A DNA stretch of 64,000 nt from assembly GCA_937922785.1 (NCBI GenBank), contig CALAJQ010000007.1, forward strand, positions 1 through 64,000. Direction: 5' to 3'. This document shows, piece by piece, positions 43,972 through 53,923 of this stretch. This DNA is from an uncultured Acidimicrobiales bacterium. GTDB lineage: Bacteria; Actinomycetota; Acidimicrobiia; Acidimicrobiales; SZUA-35. How positions within the stretch are numbered: the stretch's first letter is position 1; every line of letters begins with the position of its first letter. Made by a program: the position numbers and the translations under genes. Under the pieces are notes generated by a model. The model was not told the origin of the DNA. It was given only the letters and a program-made list of their open reading frames with translations, and made no database searches.

Positions 43972-45234
43972 ATGTCAATTTTGTGTGTCGACCAACCGGT
44001 GCAGGCTGTTAGTTGGCTAGATGAGGCCTTGGTCGGCAATACTCGGCCTATGACGGAACAGGAACTCGCAAAGTTGGCGACTTCGGTTGTCGAAAAGGTT
44101 GGCCTAGATGCCTCTGAAGTCGACTTTCGATCTGCCTTATGGGATGCCGGACTGGCTCGCGTGCAATACCCAGTGGGCAAGGGCGGACTAGATATTTCTC
44201 CCAGAATGCAAGGGGTCGTAGAGTCTGCGATTCGGTCGGCTGGCCGCAATTACAACGCTTTAAGTCTTAACGTAATCGGCATAGGCATGGGCTTGCCGAC
44301 TGTGCTGACCTACGGCAGCGAAGAGCATCACGAGCAGTATCTCAAGCGAATTTTCACTGGCGAAGACATCTGGTGCCAGATGTTTTCAGAACCAAGCCAC
44401 GGTTCCGACGTGGCCGGCTTGGCTAGCCGGGCTATACGCGATGGTGACGAATGGATTGTGAACGGTCAGAAGGTCTGGACCAGTGGGGCACATGTGTCTC
44501 GCTATGGCATGTTGTTGGTTCGGACCGACCCGGACATCCCAAAGCACAAGGGGTTGTCTTACTTCATTCTCGACATGCATTCGCCCGGTGTGGAGATAAG
44601 GCCTCTGTATCAAATAACCGGCAACGCAGAGTTCAACGAGGTGTTCTTCACAGATGTTCGTGTGCCACATTCGAATCTGCTGGGTGCTGTTGGCGATGGA
44701 TGGCGAGTTGCTACCACCACGCTAATGAACGAGCGGGTTGCCCTTGGAGGCTCCACGGCTCCTAGAGGCTCAGGCAACATCGGTGTCCTGATGGACTTGT
44801 GGGCCAAGCGCGGTCCGGAGCTGGACGACCGCACGCAAAATCTAATGAGTGACCGAGTCATGCAACTGTGGATTGAGGCTGAGGTCGGACGGCTTACCAC
44901 TATTCGTGGTCGCGAAAACTCGGTCATCGGCAACCCTGGTCCGGAGGGATCGGTTGGCAAGCTTGCGTCGGCTGAGTTGAACATCCGCATCTGGAACTGC
45001 TGTATGGATCTCATAGGTAGCGAAGGAATGATGCATGAGCCCGGCTACCCACTTACTCGAGATCTCAGCCGCGAAGACTGGACGTATTCAAAGCTGTTCT
45101 TGCGAAGCCAAGCCAACACGATTGAAGGCGGGACGAGTGACATCATGCGCAACATCCTGGGCGAACGAGTACTGGGCCTTCCGGGTGAGCCAAGAGTGGA
45201 CAAAAACGTTCCGTGGACCGACATTCCTAAGTAG
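43972..45234 (+). CDS. Acyl-CoA dehydrogenase
   Basis: A 420-residue flavoenzyme. The FAD-binding QMFSEPSHGSDVAGL and VNGQKVWTSGA and the C-terminal SQANTIEGGTSDIMRNILGERVLGLP match the acyl-CoA dehydrogenase fold. It would introduce an alpha-beta double bond in an acyl-CoA. The N-terminal helical domain is short and diverged. The ATG at 44050 is an alternative start. It is followed after six bases by a QueG-like Fe-S protein read from TTG, perhaps co-transcribed. The substrate chain length is not inferable. Confidence 0.8.
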   Translation: MSILCVDQPVQAVSWLDEALVGNTRPMTEQELAKLATSVVEKVGLDASEVDFRSALWDAGLARVQYPVGKGGLDISPRMQGVVESAIRSAGRNYNALSLNVIGIGMGLPTVLTYGSEEHHEQYLKRIFTGEDIWCQMFSEPSHGSDVAGLASRAIRDGDEWIVNGQKVWTSGAHVSRYGMLLVRTDPDIPKHKGLSYFILDMHSPGVEIRPLYQITGNAEFNEVFFTDVRVPHSNLLGAVGDGWRVATTTLMNERVALGGSTAPRGSGNIGVLMDLWAKRGPELDDRTQNLMSDRVMQLWIEAEVGRLTTIRGRENSVIGNPGPEGSVGKLASAELNIRIWNCCMDLIGSEGMMHEPGYPLTRDLSREDWTYSKLFLRSQANTIEGGTSDIMRNILGERVLGLPGEPRVDKNVPWTDIPK

Positions 45235-45240
45235 GGCTAG

Positions 45241-45954
45241 TTGGACGGCGTCACCGAACAATTCCCAATAGCTCAGTTAGAAGCCAAGGGGCTTCTGCTT
45301 CAAGCGGCGCTTCCTTTAGCCACGCTCGCCGAGGAGCTGAAGGCGCCGCTGATAGCGGCCGGCCTAGACCTGGCATCGTTTCAAACTCTTGTCTTGATGG
45401 GCCAAGCTGGCCCTCGGTTCTTCGAACAGACTGTGTCGGCCAGCCGTGAACAGGCAGACCCCTTTGACGCCGAGTCGATCCGCCTTGTTGCGGACTGGTT
45501 CGCCACCAACTCTCCGGCGGCAAAGCTAGCGATTGTCTACCCGGGTGATATTGCTTTGAACCTTGGACAGCTGGCTGAACTTGGCGGTTGGGGAAAGCCA
45601 TCGCCGTTGGGGTTGACGATCCATCCCGAGTATGGCCTGTGGAATGCGCACCGGGTAGCGTTTCTAACCGACATTGCATGGGACTGCGCACAGCCGAACA
45701 GAGCTCATCCGTGCGACACGTGTGAAGCAAAGCCGTGTGAAGCTGCGTGCCCGGCAAAGGCGGTCTCTCTATCTGACGGGTTTGACGTCGTGAGTTGCAC
45801 CGGCCAGCGGGCTCCGGCGGGTTCGGAGTGCGAGTTTCGCTGTTCATCAAGAGAGGCTTGCCCTGTTGGAAGCGAGTATCGCTACGGCCCGATTCAGATG
45901 AAACATCACTACTCATCAGGGCTTAAGTCGATTCGCCAGTACCTGCAGCGTTAG
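45241..45954 (+). CDS. QueG-like 4Fe-4S protein
   Basis: A 237-residue protein with a TTG start, six bases after the acyl-CoA dehydrogenase stop. The cysteine cluster CDTCEAKPCEAACPAKAV looks like a ferredoxin-type 4Fe-4S site. More cysteines follow in VSCTGQR, CEFRCSSREACPVG, and the C-terminal YSSGLKSIRQYL is helical. The N-terminal 150 residues (LPLATLAEELKAPLIAAGL to GLWNAHRVAFLT) resemble the cobalamin-binding half of epoxyqueuosine reductase relatives, but shorter. A reductase role is inferred, with no clear tie to queuosine synthesis. Confidence 0.6.
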   Translation: MDGVTEQFPIAQLEAKGLLLQAALPLATLAEELKAPLIAAGLDLASFQTLVLMGQAGPRFFEQTVSASREQADPFDAESIRLVADWFATNSPAAKLAIVYPGDIALNLGQLAELGGWGKPSPLGLTIHPEYGLWNAHRVAFLTDIAWDCAQPNRAHPCDTCEAKPCEAACPAKAVSLSDGFDVVSCTGQRAPAGSECEFRCSSREACPVGSEYRYGPIQMKHHYSSGLKSIRQYLQR

Positions 45955-46016
45955 CTCGGAGGTGTCCGCAGGGGCGCGGCAGTGCTAAACAGAACTTCTA
46001 CCGCTGGAGCAATCTC

Positions 46017-47408
46017 ATGACTGACACATCCCAGACTTTCGACGACGCATCTCCATATCTCGACGGCAACTTCGCGCCAGTTACCGAAGAACTGACGGCG
46101 TTTGACCTGCCAGTAGTTGGGGAAGTTCCTAATGAGCTAGAAGGTCGATTGCTGCGGAACGGACCTAATCCGATCGACAGTCCAGATGTGAGTAACCATC
46201 ATTGGTTCCTAGGCGACGGCATGGTTCACGGTGTGCGACTACGGGGTGGTAAAGCCGAGTGGTATCGGAACCGGTTTGTCGGTAGTCAGCGAGCGGAAGA
46301 TCTTCTCGGCAAAAGCTACGAACAGCCAGTAACGGCATCGACCGGGCCGAACACAAACGTCATCGGTCACGCCGGTAAGACCTTTGCGATCGTCGAAGCA
46401 GGTTCAAAGCCCGTCGAGCTCAGCTACGAGCTGGAGACAATTGGAACCAACGGGTTCGGCCACTCGCTTCTGAACAGCTACTCCGCACACCCAAAGTATG
46501 ACCCTCTGACGGGCGAGATGCATGCGATGGCTTACGCGCCGCTTGCTCTAGGTGGAATGGTTGAGTACATCGTGGTCGGCGCCGACGGTTTGATGACCAA
46601 GACGGTCCAGGTGTCGGCTCCCACAATGCCGATGATGCACGACATGGGCCTTACCCAAAAATACGCCGTCATCTTGGACCTACCTGTGGCTGTCGATATC
46701 GAGCTCGCTATGGGGGGCTCACCTTTCCCGGTCCGCTGGTTTGACGACTACAACGCAAGAGTCGGCCTGTTGCCTCGGACGGCCGAAACTGAGGACGAAA
46801 TTGTGTGGTGCGAGATCGAGCCTTGTTACGCCTTCCATCCGCTCAATAGCTACGACACCGAAGACGGGAAGGTTGTTGTTGACATTTGCCGGTTTGACCG
46901 ACTTTTCGATCGTGATCGCAACGGCCCATTTCGAGATTCGTCTCCACAGCTAGAACGCTGGACCGTCGATCCTCAAGCACGCAAGGTGAACCGGGAGCTG
47001 GTTGATGAGCGGTTCCAAGAATTCCCGAGGGTTGCTGGCTCAGTACTTAACCAGAAGCATCGTTATGGATACACGGCTTCGGTAGGTCTGACCCCTACCG
47101 AGTGGAACTTCGGCAACACCTACAAGTACGACTTTGAACGTGGTACCAGCGAGACGTTCGATCACGGGCCTGGACGCGACGCTGGTGAACCGGTGTTCGT
47201 CAGCCGAACCGGAGCGAAGTCAGAAGACGACGGTTGGTTAATGACAATGGTCAACGACGTCACCACCGACAAGGCTGAATTAGTCATAATCGATGCCCAG
47301 GACTTCTCCCGGCCAGAGGTGGCCCGAATTCAGCTGCCCGCTCGAGTTCCCTACGGTTTCCATGGCAACTGGGTCAGGGATACTGTCACCCCACCACCAG
47401 CGGACTAA
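46017..47408 (+). CDS. Carotenoid oxygenase (RPE65 family)
   Basis: A 463-residue iron dioxygenase of normal length. The four iron-binding histidines lie in YSAHPKYD, PMMHDMG, CYAFHPLNSY and PYGFHGNWV. The N-terminal EGRLLRNGPNP-x-HHWFLGDGMVHGVRL is the typical entry. It cleaves a carotenoid, apocarotenoid, lignin stilbene or similar double bond with O2. In light-exposed waters such enzymes can produce retinal, but no rhodopsin or carotenoid gene is visible here. The start ATG is at 46017. The end overlaps the opposing HIT-like gene by 4 bases. Confidence 0.85.
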   Translation: MTDTSQTFDDASPYLDGNFAPVTEELTAFDLPVVGEVPNELEGRLLRNGPNPIDSPDVSNHHWFLGDGMVHGVRLRGGKAEWYRNRFVGSQRAEDLLGKSYEQPVTASTGPNTNVIGHAGKTFAIVEAGSKPVELSYELETIGTNGFGHSLLNSYSAHPKYDPLTGEMHAMAYAPLALGGMVEYIVVGADGLMTKTVQVSAPTMPMMHDMGLTQKYAVILDLPVAVDIELAMGGSPFPVRWFDDYNARVGLLPRTAETEDEIVWCEIEPCYAFHPLNSYDTEDGKVVVDICRFDRLFDRDRNGPFRDSSPQLERWTVDPQARKVNRELVDERFQEFPRVAGSVLNQKHRYGYTASVGLTPTEWNFGNTYKYDFERGTSETFDHGPGRDAGEPVFVSRTGAKSEDDGWLMTMVNDVTTDKAELVIIDAQDFSRPEVARIQLPARVPYGFHGNWVRDTVTPPPAD

Positions 47409-47953
47409 GTCATCCGTTCCAGCGATGCCACGACCTTCTCGGTTATCGGATCGGTCACCTCGGTTGGAATCGGCGGCAGGATGAAGCCCCACATCGGCAA
47501 CGTGAACCCGCCCAATTGTTCTGCTCCCATGGGTCGCCCCAGGTACCAATAATGGAAGTGCTCGCCGCCGTCGCCCCAGCGGTTGTTGTGAACCCGACCG
47601 ATCTCGGGCTGGGCCTCACCGGTTCGGGTGATATTCACGCTGATCCGTCCAAGCTCGCTGGCCAGGTCGTCATCTAGTTGGTGCATGTCGATGTGCTTGC
47701 GGGTCTCCAAAATGTAGAGCAACGGCAGCGGCGTGAATGGAGCCAGGGTCTTTAGCCGCCAACGCTCGTTAGTCCAGATGTACTGGTCGTCAGCGGCCTT
47801 GCAACTAACACACTCTCCACCTCCGGGCTCACCGTTTCGAGGGGCCTCGACGTCAGAAAATGGCCGGACTTCTTGCACCCGGAGGTCACCTTCGAAGGGG
47901 AAGTTGGGCCATTCCACAAAACCAGGCAGCGGGAGTCTGTCGTCTTCAGTCAT
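47405..47953 (-). CDS. HIT-like protein
   Basis: A 182-residue protein. GEHFHYWYLGRP resembles the histidine triad motif (H-x-H-x-H-x-x) with the last histidine replaced by tyrosine/tryptophan region residues. GGECVSCKAADDQYIWTNERWRL carries a C-x-x-C that could bind zinc, as in some GalT/HIT proteins. Family placement is tentative, and nucleotide hydrolysis or transfer cannot be asserted. It overlaps the carotenoid oxygenase stop and lies 56 bases downstream of the dimethylglycine dehydrogenase-like gene's region on the same strand in reverse order. Confidence 0.5.
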   Translation of the reverse strand: MTEDDRLPLPGFVEWPNFPFEGDLRVQEVRPFSDVEAPRNGEPGGGECVSCKAADDQYIWTNERWRLKTLAPFTPLPLLYILETRKHIDMHQLDDDLASELGRISVNITRTGEAQPEIGRVHNNRWGDGGEHFHYWYLGRPMGAEQLGGFTLPMWGFILPPIPTEVTDPITEKVVASLERMT

Positions 47954-48009
47954 GGTTCTGTTCTAGCGCAGATAGTCATCAGGCGCCGATAGATCTGGCG
48001 GTGAGTTGA

Positions 48010-50517
48010 CTAGCTGCGCATAAGCGAGCCCGATGGGTCATAGAGGCACTCGTCTAGTCGAGTTGCCTCGCGTCGATCGCCCACAATCTCGATCTCGAAC
48101 CCACTGTTTTCGTTTGCAATCCCAACCGGCACGTAACCCATCGCCACCGACTTCTCCTGCGCATGGGCGTAGCCGCCTGAAGTCACCCAACCGACTACCT
48201 CACCGTTGTGCCAGACGGGCTCGTCACCGATCACGTCGTATTCGGTAGCGTCGACCACCCACGAACAGAGCTGTAACTTCTGCTCACGGGCGGCTAATGC
48301 CTCAGCGCCGATGAATCCGCCATCGGCTCGTATAAAGCGGCCGAACTGGGCCTCGATCGGGTCATAAAGCGGCCGGTACTCTCTGGCCCATGAGCCAAAG
48401 CTCTTTTCAAGGCGAAGTGAGTTGAGCGCGTGTGAACCGAACAGGGTCATGTCGAACTCTTTGCCCGCTTCGCGAATCAGATCAAACACGTGGCGCTGAT
48501 AGCTGGCTGGCATCCAGAACTCATACCCGAGGTCGCCGGTGAAAGTGACTCGCCCGCAATACAGCGGCACCATGCCCAGATCCATGCGGCGAAAGTCCAT
48601 GAACCTAAATGCGTCTGCTGAAACGTCTGCGTTGGTTAGTTTCTCTAGCAGTGCCCGGGAGCTAGGGCCGGCAATTGAAAGCCCGGCCAGCTCATAGCCG
48701 TGCGTCTTGTAGTGGACCGAGCCGTCACTCGGCAGGTGCTGATCAAACCAGCGTTCGTAGTAGCTCTGCGCCACGCCAGATCCGAACACCATGAATCGTT
48801 CGGCCTGATCAACGTTTGAGGTCGCTCCACCAGTGACGGTGTTGTATGGCCCTTCGGCTTCACCCGCGGCCGGGCCGAGGCACGCGACGGTTAGATCGCC
48901 AATGAGAGTGCCAGCCGGGTTGGTCATTGGTGTTAGCGCCATGCGGCCTGGTTTTGCGATGCGGCCAGCAAGAACCTTGTTTAGATAATCACGAGCGCCG
49001 GGGCCGGAGAACTCGAACTTTGCAAAACCAGTGGTCTCCATCATGCCGACACTGTTTCGAACGGCAAGTGATTCGGCTTTCACGTTGTCCCAAGCGTTGG
49101 AGCGGCCGAAAGTAACATCTTCCGTTGGCTCTTTGCCTTTGTCTTGGAACCACAGCGGATTTTCCAGACCAAAGCTGTTCCCGAAGACTGCGTTCTCAGC
49201 AACCATCCGGTCATAGATGGGTGAGGTCATCAGCGGACGAGCGCCCTCGAGAAACTCGTTCGGGAAAGTTATTCGGAACCGGCGGCCGTAGTTCTCTCGA
49301 ACCTTTGTATCGGTGTATTGCATCGTCGAATAGTCACCAAAGCGCGAGATGTCCATGCCCCAAACGTCAGCACCCGGATCACCTTCGGTGATCCAGTTAG
49401 CAACCGTTAGGCCCACTCCGCCGCCTTGGGAAAGGCCGGCCATGACGGCGCAGGCACTCCAGTAATTAGGCAGGCCACGCACAGGGCCCAGTAGCGGGTT
49501 GCCGTCGGGGGCGAAGGTGAACGGGCCGTTGATGACTTGTTTGATTCCAGCTTCAGCGAATATGGGGAAGTGCTTAAAGCCGACCTCAAGAGAGTCAGCA
49601 ATGTGTTCAAGATCGGGTTGCAGCAGTTGAGTGCCGAAGTTCCACGGTGTTTGTTTAGAGGACCACGGACGCCCGTTCTTCTCATAGGTCCCAAGCAAAA
49701 GGCCATTGCCTTCTTGGCGCATATAGATCTCGCCACCGAAGTCGATGGCGTGTAGAACTTGCTGCCCCGTGGTCTTGTTGATCTCGGCCACCTCGGGCAG
49801 TTCTTCGGTGAGGAGATACATGTGCTCCATGGCCAGCAGGGGAGTCTCAAGGCCAACCATGCGGCCAATCTCGCGGGCCCAAAGTCCGCCGGCGTTAACG
49901 ACGTGCTCGCAATGGAATTGGCCAAGTTCTTCGTTTGTGTGAGGGTTGAGCAGCTCAAGGTTCCAGCCGCCATCGGCAGCTCGATTGATGTCTCGGACCC
50001 AAGTATTTCGGTAAACCTCTGCGCCGGCCATGCGAGCTGCCTTTGCGTAGGCGTTGGTGACCCCTGACGGGTCAACGTGACCTTCATGGGCGTCATACAT
50101 GGCTCCCACGAAGTGCTTCTCTTCGAAGATCGGCAAGAGTTCTTTGGCTTCTGCCACCGAGATCAGCTCGGTATCCATGCCCAAGTACCGGCCACGGGCG
50201 TGGCTCATCTTGAGCCAGTCAAGTCGCTCTGGAGTGTCAGCCAACATCACGCCACCAGTGATGTGGATGCCGCAATCTTGGCCCGATATCTCTTCAATCT
50301 CCTTGTAGAGCTCGATGGTGTATTGCTGGAGCTTCGCGACGTTCGGGTCACCGTTTAGCGTGTGCATACCCCCAGCGGAATGCCAGGTTGAACCTGCGGT
50401 CAGTTCATGACGCTCAAGTAAGACCACATCGGTCCAGCCTGCTTTGGTTAAGTGATATAGGACCGAGGCCCCAACTACTCCGCCGCCGACTACAACAACT
50501 TGGGCTTGGGTCTTCAC
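48010..50517 (-). CDS. Dimethylglycine/sarcosine dehydrogenase-like FAD-GcvT protein
   Basis: An 835-residue protein. The N-terminal DAO-type FAD domain (VVVVGGGVVGASVLYHL) carries GSTWHSAGG, with His46 where the family attaches FAD covalently. A middle FAO domain (about 370-430) and C-terminal GcvT and GcvT-C folate-binding domains follow (ARDYLNKVLAGRIAKPGRMALT to GDLGYEFWMPAS to SVAMGYVP). It oxidatively demethylates dimethylglycine or sarcosine and passes the one-carbon unit to tetrahydrofolate. It is the last gene of the sox operon, three bases after soxG. Dimethylglycine as substrate is favoured since the complex upstream already handles sarcosine. Confidence 0.85.
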   Translation of the reverse strand: MKTQAQVVVVGGGVVGASVLYHLTKAGWTDVVLLERHELTAGSTWHSAGGMHTLNGDPNVAKLQQYTIELYKEIEEISGQDCGIHITGGVMLADTPERLDWLKMSHARGRYLGMDTELISVAEAKELLPIFEEKHFVGAMYDAHEGHVDPSGVTNAYAKAARMAGAEVYRNTWVRDINRAADGGWNLELLNPHTNEELGQFHCEHVVNAGGLWAREIGRMVGLETPLLAMEHMYLLTEELPEVAEINKTTGQQVLHAIDFGGEIYMRQEGNGLLLGTYEKNGRPWSSKQTPWNFGTQLLQPDLEHIADSLEVGFKHFPIFAEAGIKQVINGPFTFAPDGNPLLGPVRGLPNYWSACAVMAGLSQGGGVGLTVANWITEGDPGADVWGMDISRFGDYSTMQYTDTKVRENYGRRFRITFPNEFLEGARPLMTSPIYDRMVAENAVFGNSFGLENPLWFQDKGKEPTEDVTFGRSNAWDNVKAESLAVRNSVGMMETTGFAKFEFSGPGARDYLNKVLAGRIAKPGRMALTPMTNPAGTLIGDLTVACLGPAAGEAEGPYNTVTGGATSNVDQAERFMVFGSGVAQSYYERWFDQHLPSDGSVHYKTHGYELAGLSIAGPSSRALLEKLTNADVSADAFRFMDFRRMDLGMVPLYCGRVTFTGDLGYEFWMPASYQRHVFDLIREAGKEFDMTLFGSHALNSLRLEKSFGSWAREYRPLYDPIEAQFGRFIRADGGFIGAEALAAREQKLQLCSWVVDATEYDVIGDEPVWHNGEVVGWVTSGGYAHAQEKSVAMGYVPVGIANENSGFEIEIVGDRREATRLDECLYDPSGSLMRS

Positions 50518-50520
50518 GAT

Positions 50521-51084
50521 TTAGTGTCCTCGCAGTGGGTGTTGGTTGAGATAGCTGGCAACGTCAACAATCTGGGTCGAGAAGAAGTCGGCAAATGACC
50601 TGTCAAACAACAAAACGTAGGACGGAGCGTCGTCCATGTCGTCTCTAATGATGTCGCACATGACCGAACTGACAGCGCCCGAGATCACCGCACCGTTTGG
50701 TGTGAAGTCGTCGGAGAAGTCAAGCGAGCAAAGCTGAGCGAGAACTTCGGGAGCACCGACCCCACTAAGTCGAACCGCCGAGCGCCCATGGGTGAGGTCA
50801 ACAACTGTGGCCCCAGGCGGCACAAGATCGGCAACGTCCATGCCACGCTGTCCAAGGATTGTCCACTCAGACGGTCGGGTGGCAGCAATTAGAACCTGCC
50901 CACCTACTTGGGCGTGGCCCTGACTGGGAAGACCGCTTGGGATCTCAACGTCGGCGCCAACCGGCTGTCGCTTGGTGCGAACCAGCAGCTTTGCCATGTC
51001 GCTGGCATCGGTTACCGAAACTCGGCTGCCGTTGGACAAGGTCGATGTGACGGCTGTTTCGTAGGGGAGAGTTGAGTTAGGCAC
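50521..51084 (-). CDS. soxG: Sarcosine oxidase gamma subunit
   Basis: A 187-residue protein with the SoxG layout, ending in a folate-site-like GcvT fold: GVSGVGAPEVLAQLCSLDFSDDFTPNGAVISG, then YVLLFDRSFADFFSTQIVDVASYLN. Gamma subunits of heterotetrameric sarcosine oxidase complete the complex and are often the least conserved member. Its start overlaps the soxA end by eight bases. The position between soxA and the dehydrogenase-like gene is standard for the cluster. Confidence 0.8.
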   Translation of the reverse strand: MPNSTLPYETAVTSTLSNGSRVSVTDASDMAKLLVRTKRQPVGADVEIPSGLPSQGHAQVGGQVLIAATRPSEWTILGQRGMDVADLVPPGATVVDLTHGRSAVRLSGVGAPEVLAQLCSLDFSDDFTPNGAVISGAVSSVMCDIIRDDMDDAPSYVLLFDRSFADFFSTQIVDVASYLNQHPLRGH

Positions 51085-53923
51085 GGAGGCGGGCTCCTTC
51101 AGGGTCGATGAATGCGTGGTCGGTGTGGATCTTTGCGGGAACGCGACGTCCGTCGGTGAGTAGGACTGTCAGTTTCGAGCCGGGGGCTGCTAGCTCTGGG
51201 ATTACTTGGCCCATGCAGACTGACCGTCCAAGGTTTGGCGACATCCGAGACGATGTAATGCGGCCCACAATTGTGTTGGTCTCGCCATCGACAAGCTGGC
51301 TCGCTTCTTCAGGAACAATCATTCCGTCATCGAGTGCTATCGATACGACTTGGGCAAGGTCGGTTCGGTCGGCGGCCCAACGCAGCTCGGGCAATCCAAC
51401 GCCGTCATCTTTGTCTAGCTTGATCAGGCCGCCTAGGCCTGCGGATGCCCCACGAGTCAGACCGTCGGTGTCCTGGCCAACGATGAAATGGCCTTTCTCG
51501 AGGCGCAGAATTCGCTGAGCTTCCAGGCCGAAGGGCTTGACACCCAGGTCCTTGCCGGCATCAAGTAGGGCTTCCCAGACCTTCAACCCGTGGGCGGCGG
51601 GCACGTGAACCTCGTAGCTAAGCTCGCCCGTGAATCCAATGCGTAGCATTAGCGATTCGGCCACGCCGGCAACGGTTGCTGGACGAGCACTCATGTAGCC
51701 AAACGCTTCGTTCGATAGGTCGACGTCTTCGCAGATCTTCAGCAGCAGTTCTCGACTCTTTGGCCCCGCTACGTTGATTGATGTGTAAGAGGTGGTTACC
51801 GGCACGATCCTCACGTCCCAGTCGGGTCGTTCGGTCTGAAGCCAGTTCTCGGCCCATTCCCAAATGGACGCCGCACCCGATGACGTTGTTGTCATCATGT
51901 AGTGCTCCTCGCCGAGGCGAGCAGTGACGCCGTCGTCGAGCACAACTCCATCCTCGCCAACCATGACGCCGTAACGCACCTTGCCAATGTCGAGCTTGCG
52001 CCACTTGTTCACATACAACAGCTCAAGCAGGTCGGGCACGTTCGGGCCCTGAAGGTCAAGCTTGCCCAGCGGCGTTACATCGATGATGCCAACGTTGTCA
52101 CGGACGTTCTTCGCTTCGGCTTGGGCATTTCCGTAGTGGTCTGGCCGCAGCCAGGCTCCGGCGTGAATGAATTTGCAGTTGTTGGCCTTGTTCCAGACGT
52201 GAATCGAAGAGATCCGATGCGGAGTGGAGTTCTTACCTGCAAGCGCTCCTAGAGACACCGGCGCATAAGGCGGACGCCAGACGGTGGTGCCTACTTCTTC
52301 GATCGACTGTCCGAGGTACTCGGCCAGCACGGCAACCGTGTTGACCGTTTCAAGCTTGCCCTGTGACGGGCCCATGGTGGCTGTTGTGAAGCGCTTGACC
52401 AGTTCGACAGAGTCAAACCCTTCCGCCGCCGCAGCCCAAAGATCCTTAGATCCAACATCTTCGGAGAAGTCGACCAGGCCGTGGGTGGTTGAACGGAACA
52501 GCTCGGGATGGTTAGCCCTGGGGAGGGGAGCAGGTTCGGAAGCATCCTTGATTGGCGCTGGCACACCTGTTGACGCCCGCGGGGTCATTGACCGCATCTG
52601 GTTCCTCATAGTCAGACCTCGGCGAGCGGCAAGCCGTCCAGTTGCTGAGGCATGGGTGAGGTTTTCTTCGAGTGATCCGTCACCAGCCAAGCCGCCGGTT
52701 GGTAGCACATCATCGGGCAGACTTGTGCAGAAGAATCGGGCAGCAGACGGGTCATATGAGGGACGATCGCCCGACATGTTGGCCAGTGATGTCGGGGCGG
52801 TCCAACCCACCGCCGTCACTAACAGGTCCGCTTCATAAACAGTGCCGTCGGCAAGTTCAACCTGCTCTACCCGATCACCGCTTCCCGACGCCCGAACAAC
52901 ATCGGCGCCAGTGCGCCCATCCACGGTTGTTACTTCAACTCCAGCATCGGCCAGGTCCGCGGCGGCGGCGTCACCTGCAGCATTTGCCGTGAAGACCACC
53001 GCCTTCTGGCCGGGCTTGATGCCGTACATATTCAGCATGCGCCGGGCGGCGCCAGAAGTCATCACGCCAACTCGATCATTGCCTTCGAAGATGTATGGCC
53101 GCTCGATAAGGCCCGGGGCAATAACCAAACACTTCGCGCGTGCCTTGACAACTCGTTCGATCGTTTCGCCGGCAACATTTCGTTGGTTTATGGCGACCCA
53201 CGAGCCGTCGTAACGTCCGGTGACTGTGGAGTCGGTGAGAACTTCCACACCAACTTCTATGCAACGGGCGCCAAGACTGGCGGCTCGTTTTTGATCTTCG
53301 GCCGACCCCCAAAGCAGATGGCCGCCGAGCTGGTGGTTGTGCTCAACCAACATGACGTCGGCGCCAGCCTCTGCAGCGGCAATTGCGGCTGCCATTCCGG
53401 CTGGCCCGCCGCCAGCTACTAGAACGTCGGGGTGGCTGTAGCGCTTGTCGTAGCGTCCTGGGGTTGATTCGATGTCGATTGCCCCACCCGGAGCAAAAGT
53501 GGCCAAGATCTTCTCGTATTTGGGCCACAATGTTGCTGGCTTCATGAAGGTCTTGTAGTAGAAGCCGGCGGTCAGGAAGCGCCCGACCAGACCGTTTGCG
53601 GCCTTGACATCGCGTTCCAATGAAGGCCAAACGTTTTGTGCGCTGACTTCTATGCCAGCGCTGATTAGTCGGTGCCCGGCTCGCACGTTGGGTTCGTCGC
53701 CAACCTGAACAAAGCAGTTCGGATCCCAGAAATCGCCAGTGAGGATGCCACGCCGACGGTGGTACTTCATGGACCTGGAGAACACATCAACTCCGTTAGC
53801 GGCAAGAGCGGACACGATCGTGTCGCCTTCAAAGCCAGTGAAGCTTTTGCCGTTCCATTTGAACTTGATGGGGCGTGAACGGTCGATGACTGCGCCGCCA
53901 GAGGGGAGACGAGAGGGGCTCAT
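51077..53923 (-). CDS. soxA: Sarcosine oxidase alpha subunit
   Basis: A 948-residue protein. Residues 20-100 are a ferredoxin-like domain (GFEGDTIVSALAANGVDVFSRSMKYHRRRG) typical of SoxA. Then an NAD-binding domain (VLVAGGGPAGMAAAIAAAEAGA), a linker, and a C-terminal GcvT domain (RDNVGIIDVTPLGKLDLQGP to TGELSYEVHVPAAHGLKVWEALLDAG). SoxA holds NAD+ and the tetrahydrofolate site that captures formaldehyde from sarcosine. The start overlaps soxD's stop by four bases and the end overlaps soxG by eight, so the operon is translationally coupled. Confidence 0.9.
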   Translation of the reverse strand: MSPSRLPSGGAVIDRSRPIKFKWNGKSFTGFEGDTIVSALAANGVDVFSRSMKYHRRRGILTGDFWDPNCFVQVGDEPNVRAGHRLISAGIEVSAQNVWPSLERDVKAANGLVGRFLTAGFYYKTFMKPATLWPKYEKILATFAPGGAIDIESTPGRYDKRYSHPDVLVAGGGPAGMAAAIAAAEAGADVMLVEHNHQLGGHLLWGSAEDQKRAASLGARCIEVGVEVLTDSTVTGRYDGSWVAINQRNVAGETIERVVKARAKCLVIAPGLIERPYIFEGNDRVGVMTSGAARRMLNMYGIKPGQKAVVFTANAAGDAAAADLADAGVEVTTVDGRTGADVVRASGSGDRVEQVELADGTVYEADLLVTAVGWTAPTSLANMSGDRPSYDPSAARFFCTSLPDDVLPTGGLAGDGSLEENLTHASATGRLAARRGLTMRNQMRSMTPRASTGVPAPIKDASEPAPLPRANHPELFRSTTHGLVDFSEDVGSKDLWAAAAEGFDSVELVKRFTTATMGPSQGKLETVNTVAVLAEYLGQSIEEVGTTVWRPPYAPVSLGALAGKNSTPHRISSIHVWNKANNCKFIHAGAWLRPDHYGNAQAEAKNVRDNVGIIDVTPLGKLDLQGPNVPDLLELLYVNKWRKLDIGKVRYGVMVGEDGVVLDDGVTARLGEEHYMMTTTSSGAASIWEWAENWLQTERPDWDVRIVPVTTSYTSINVAGPKSRELLLKICEDVDLSNEAFGYMSARPATVAGVAESLMLRIGFTGELSYEVHVPAAHGLKVWEALLDAGKDLGVKPFGLEAQRILRLEKGHFIVGQDTDGLTRGASAGLGGLIKLDKDDGVGLPELRWAADRTDLAQVVSIALDDGMIVPEEASQLVDGETNTIVGRITSSRMSPNLGRSVCMGQVIPELAAPGSKLTVLLTDGRRVPAKIHTDHAFIDPEGARLRA

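Noticed and set aside
43863-44249. N-terminal extension of the pyrophosphatase frame.
   Set aside because: It is antisense to the acyl-CoA dehydrogenase gene; the GTG at 43860-43862 has a good ribosome binding site and starts at the first helix.
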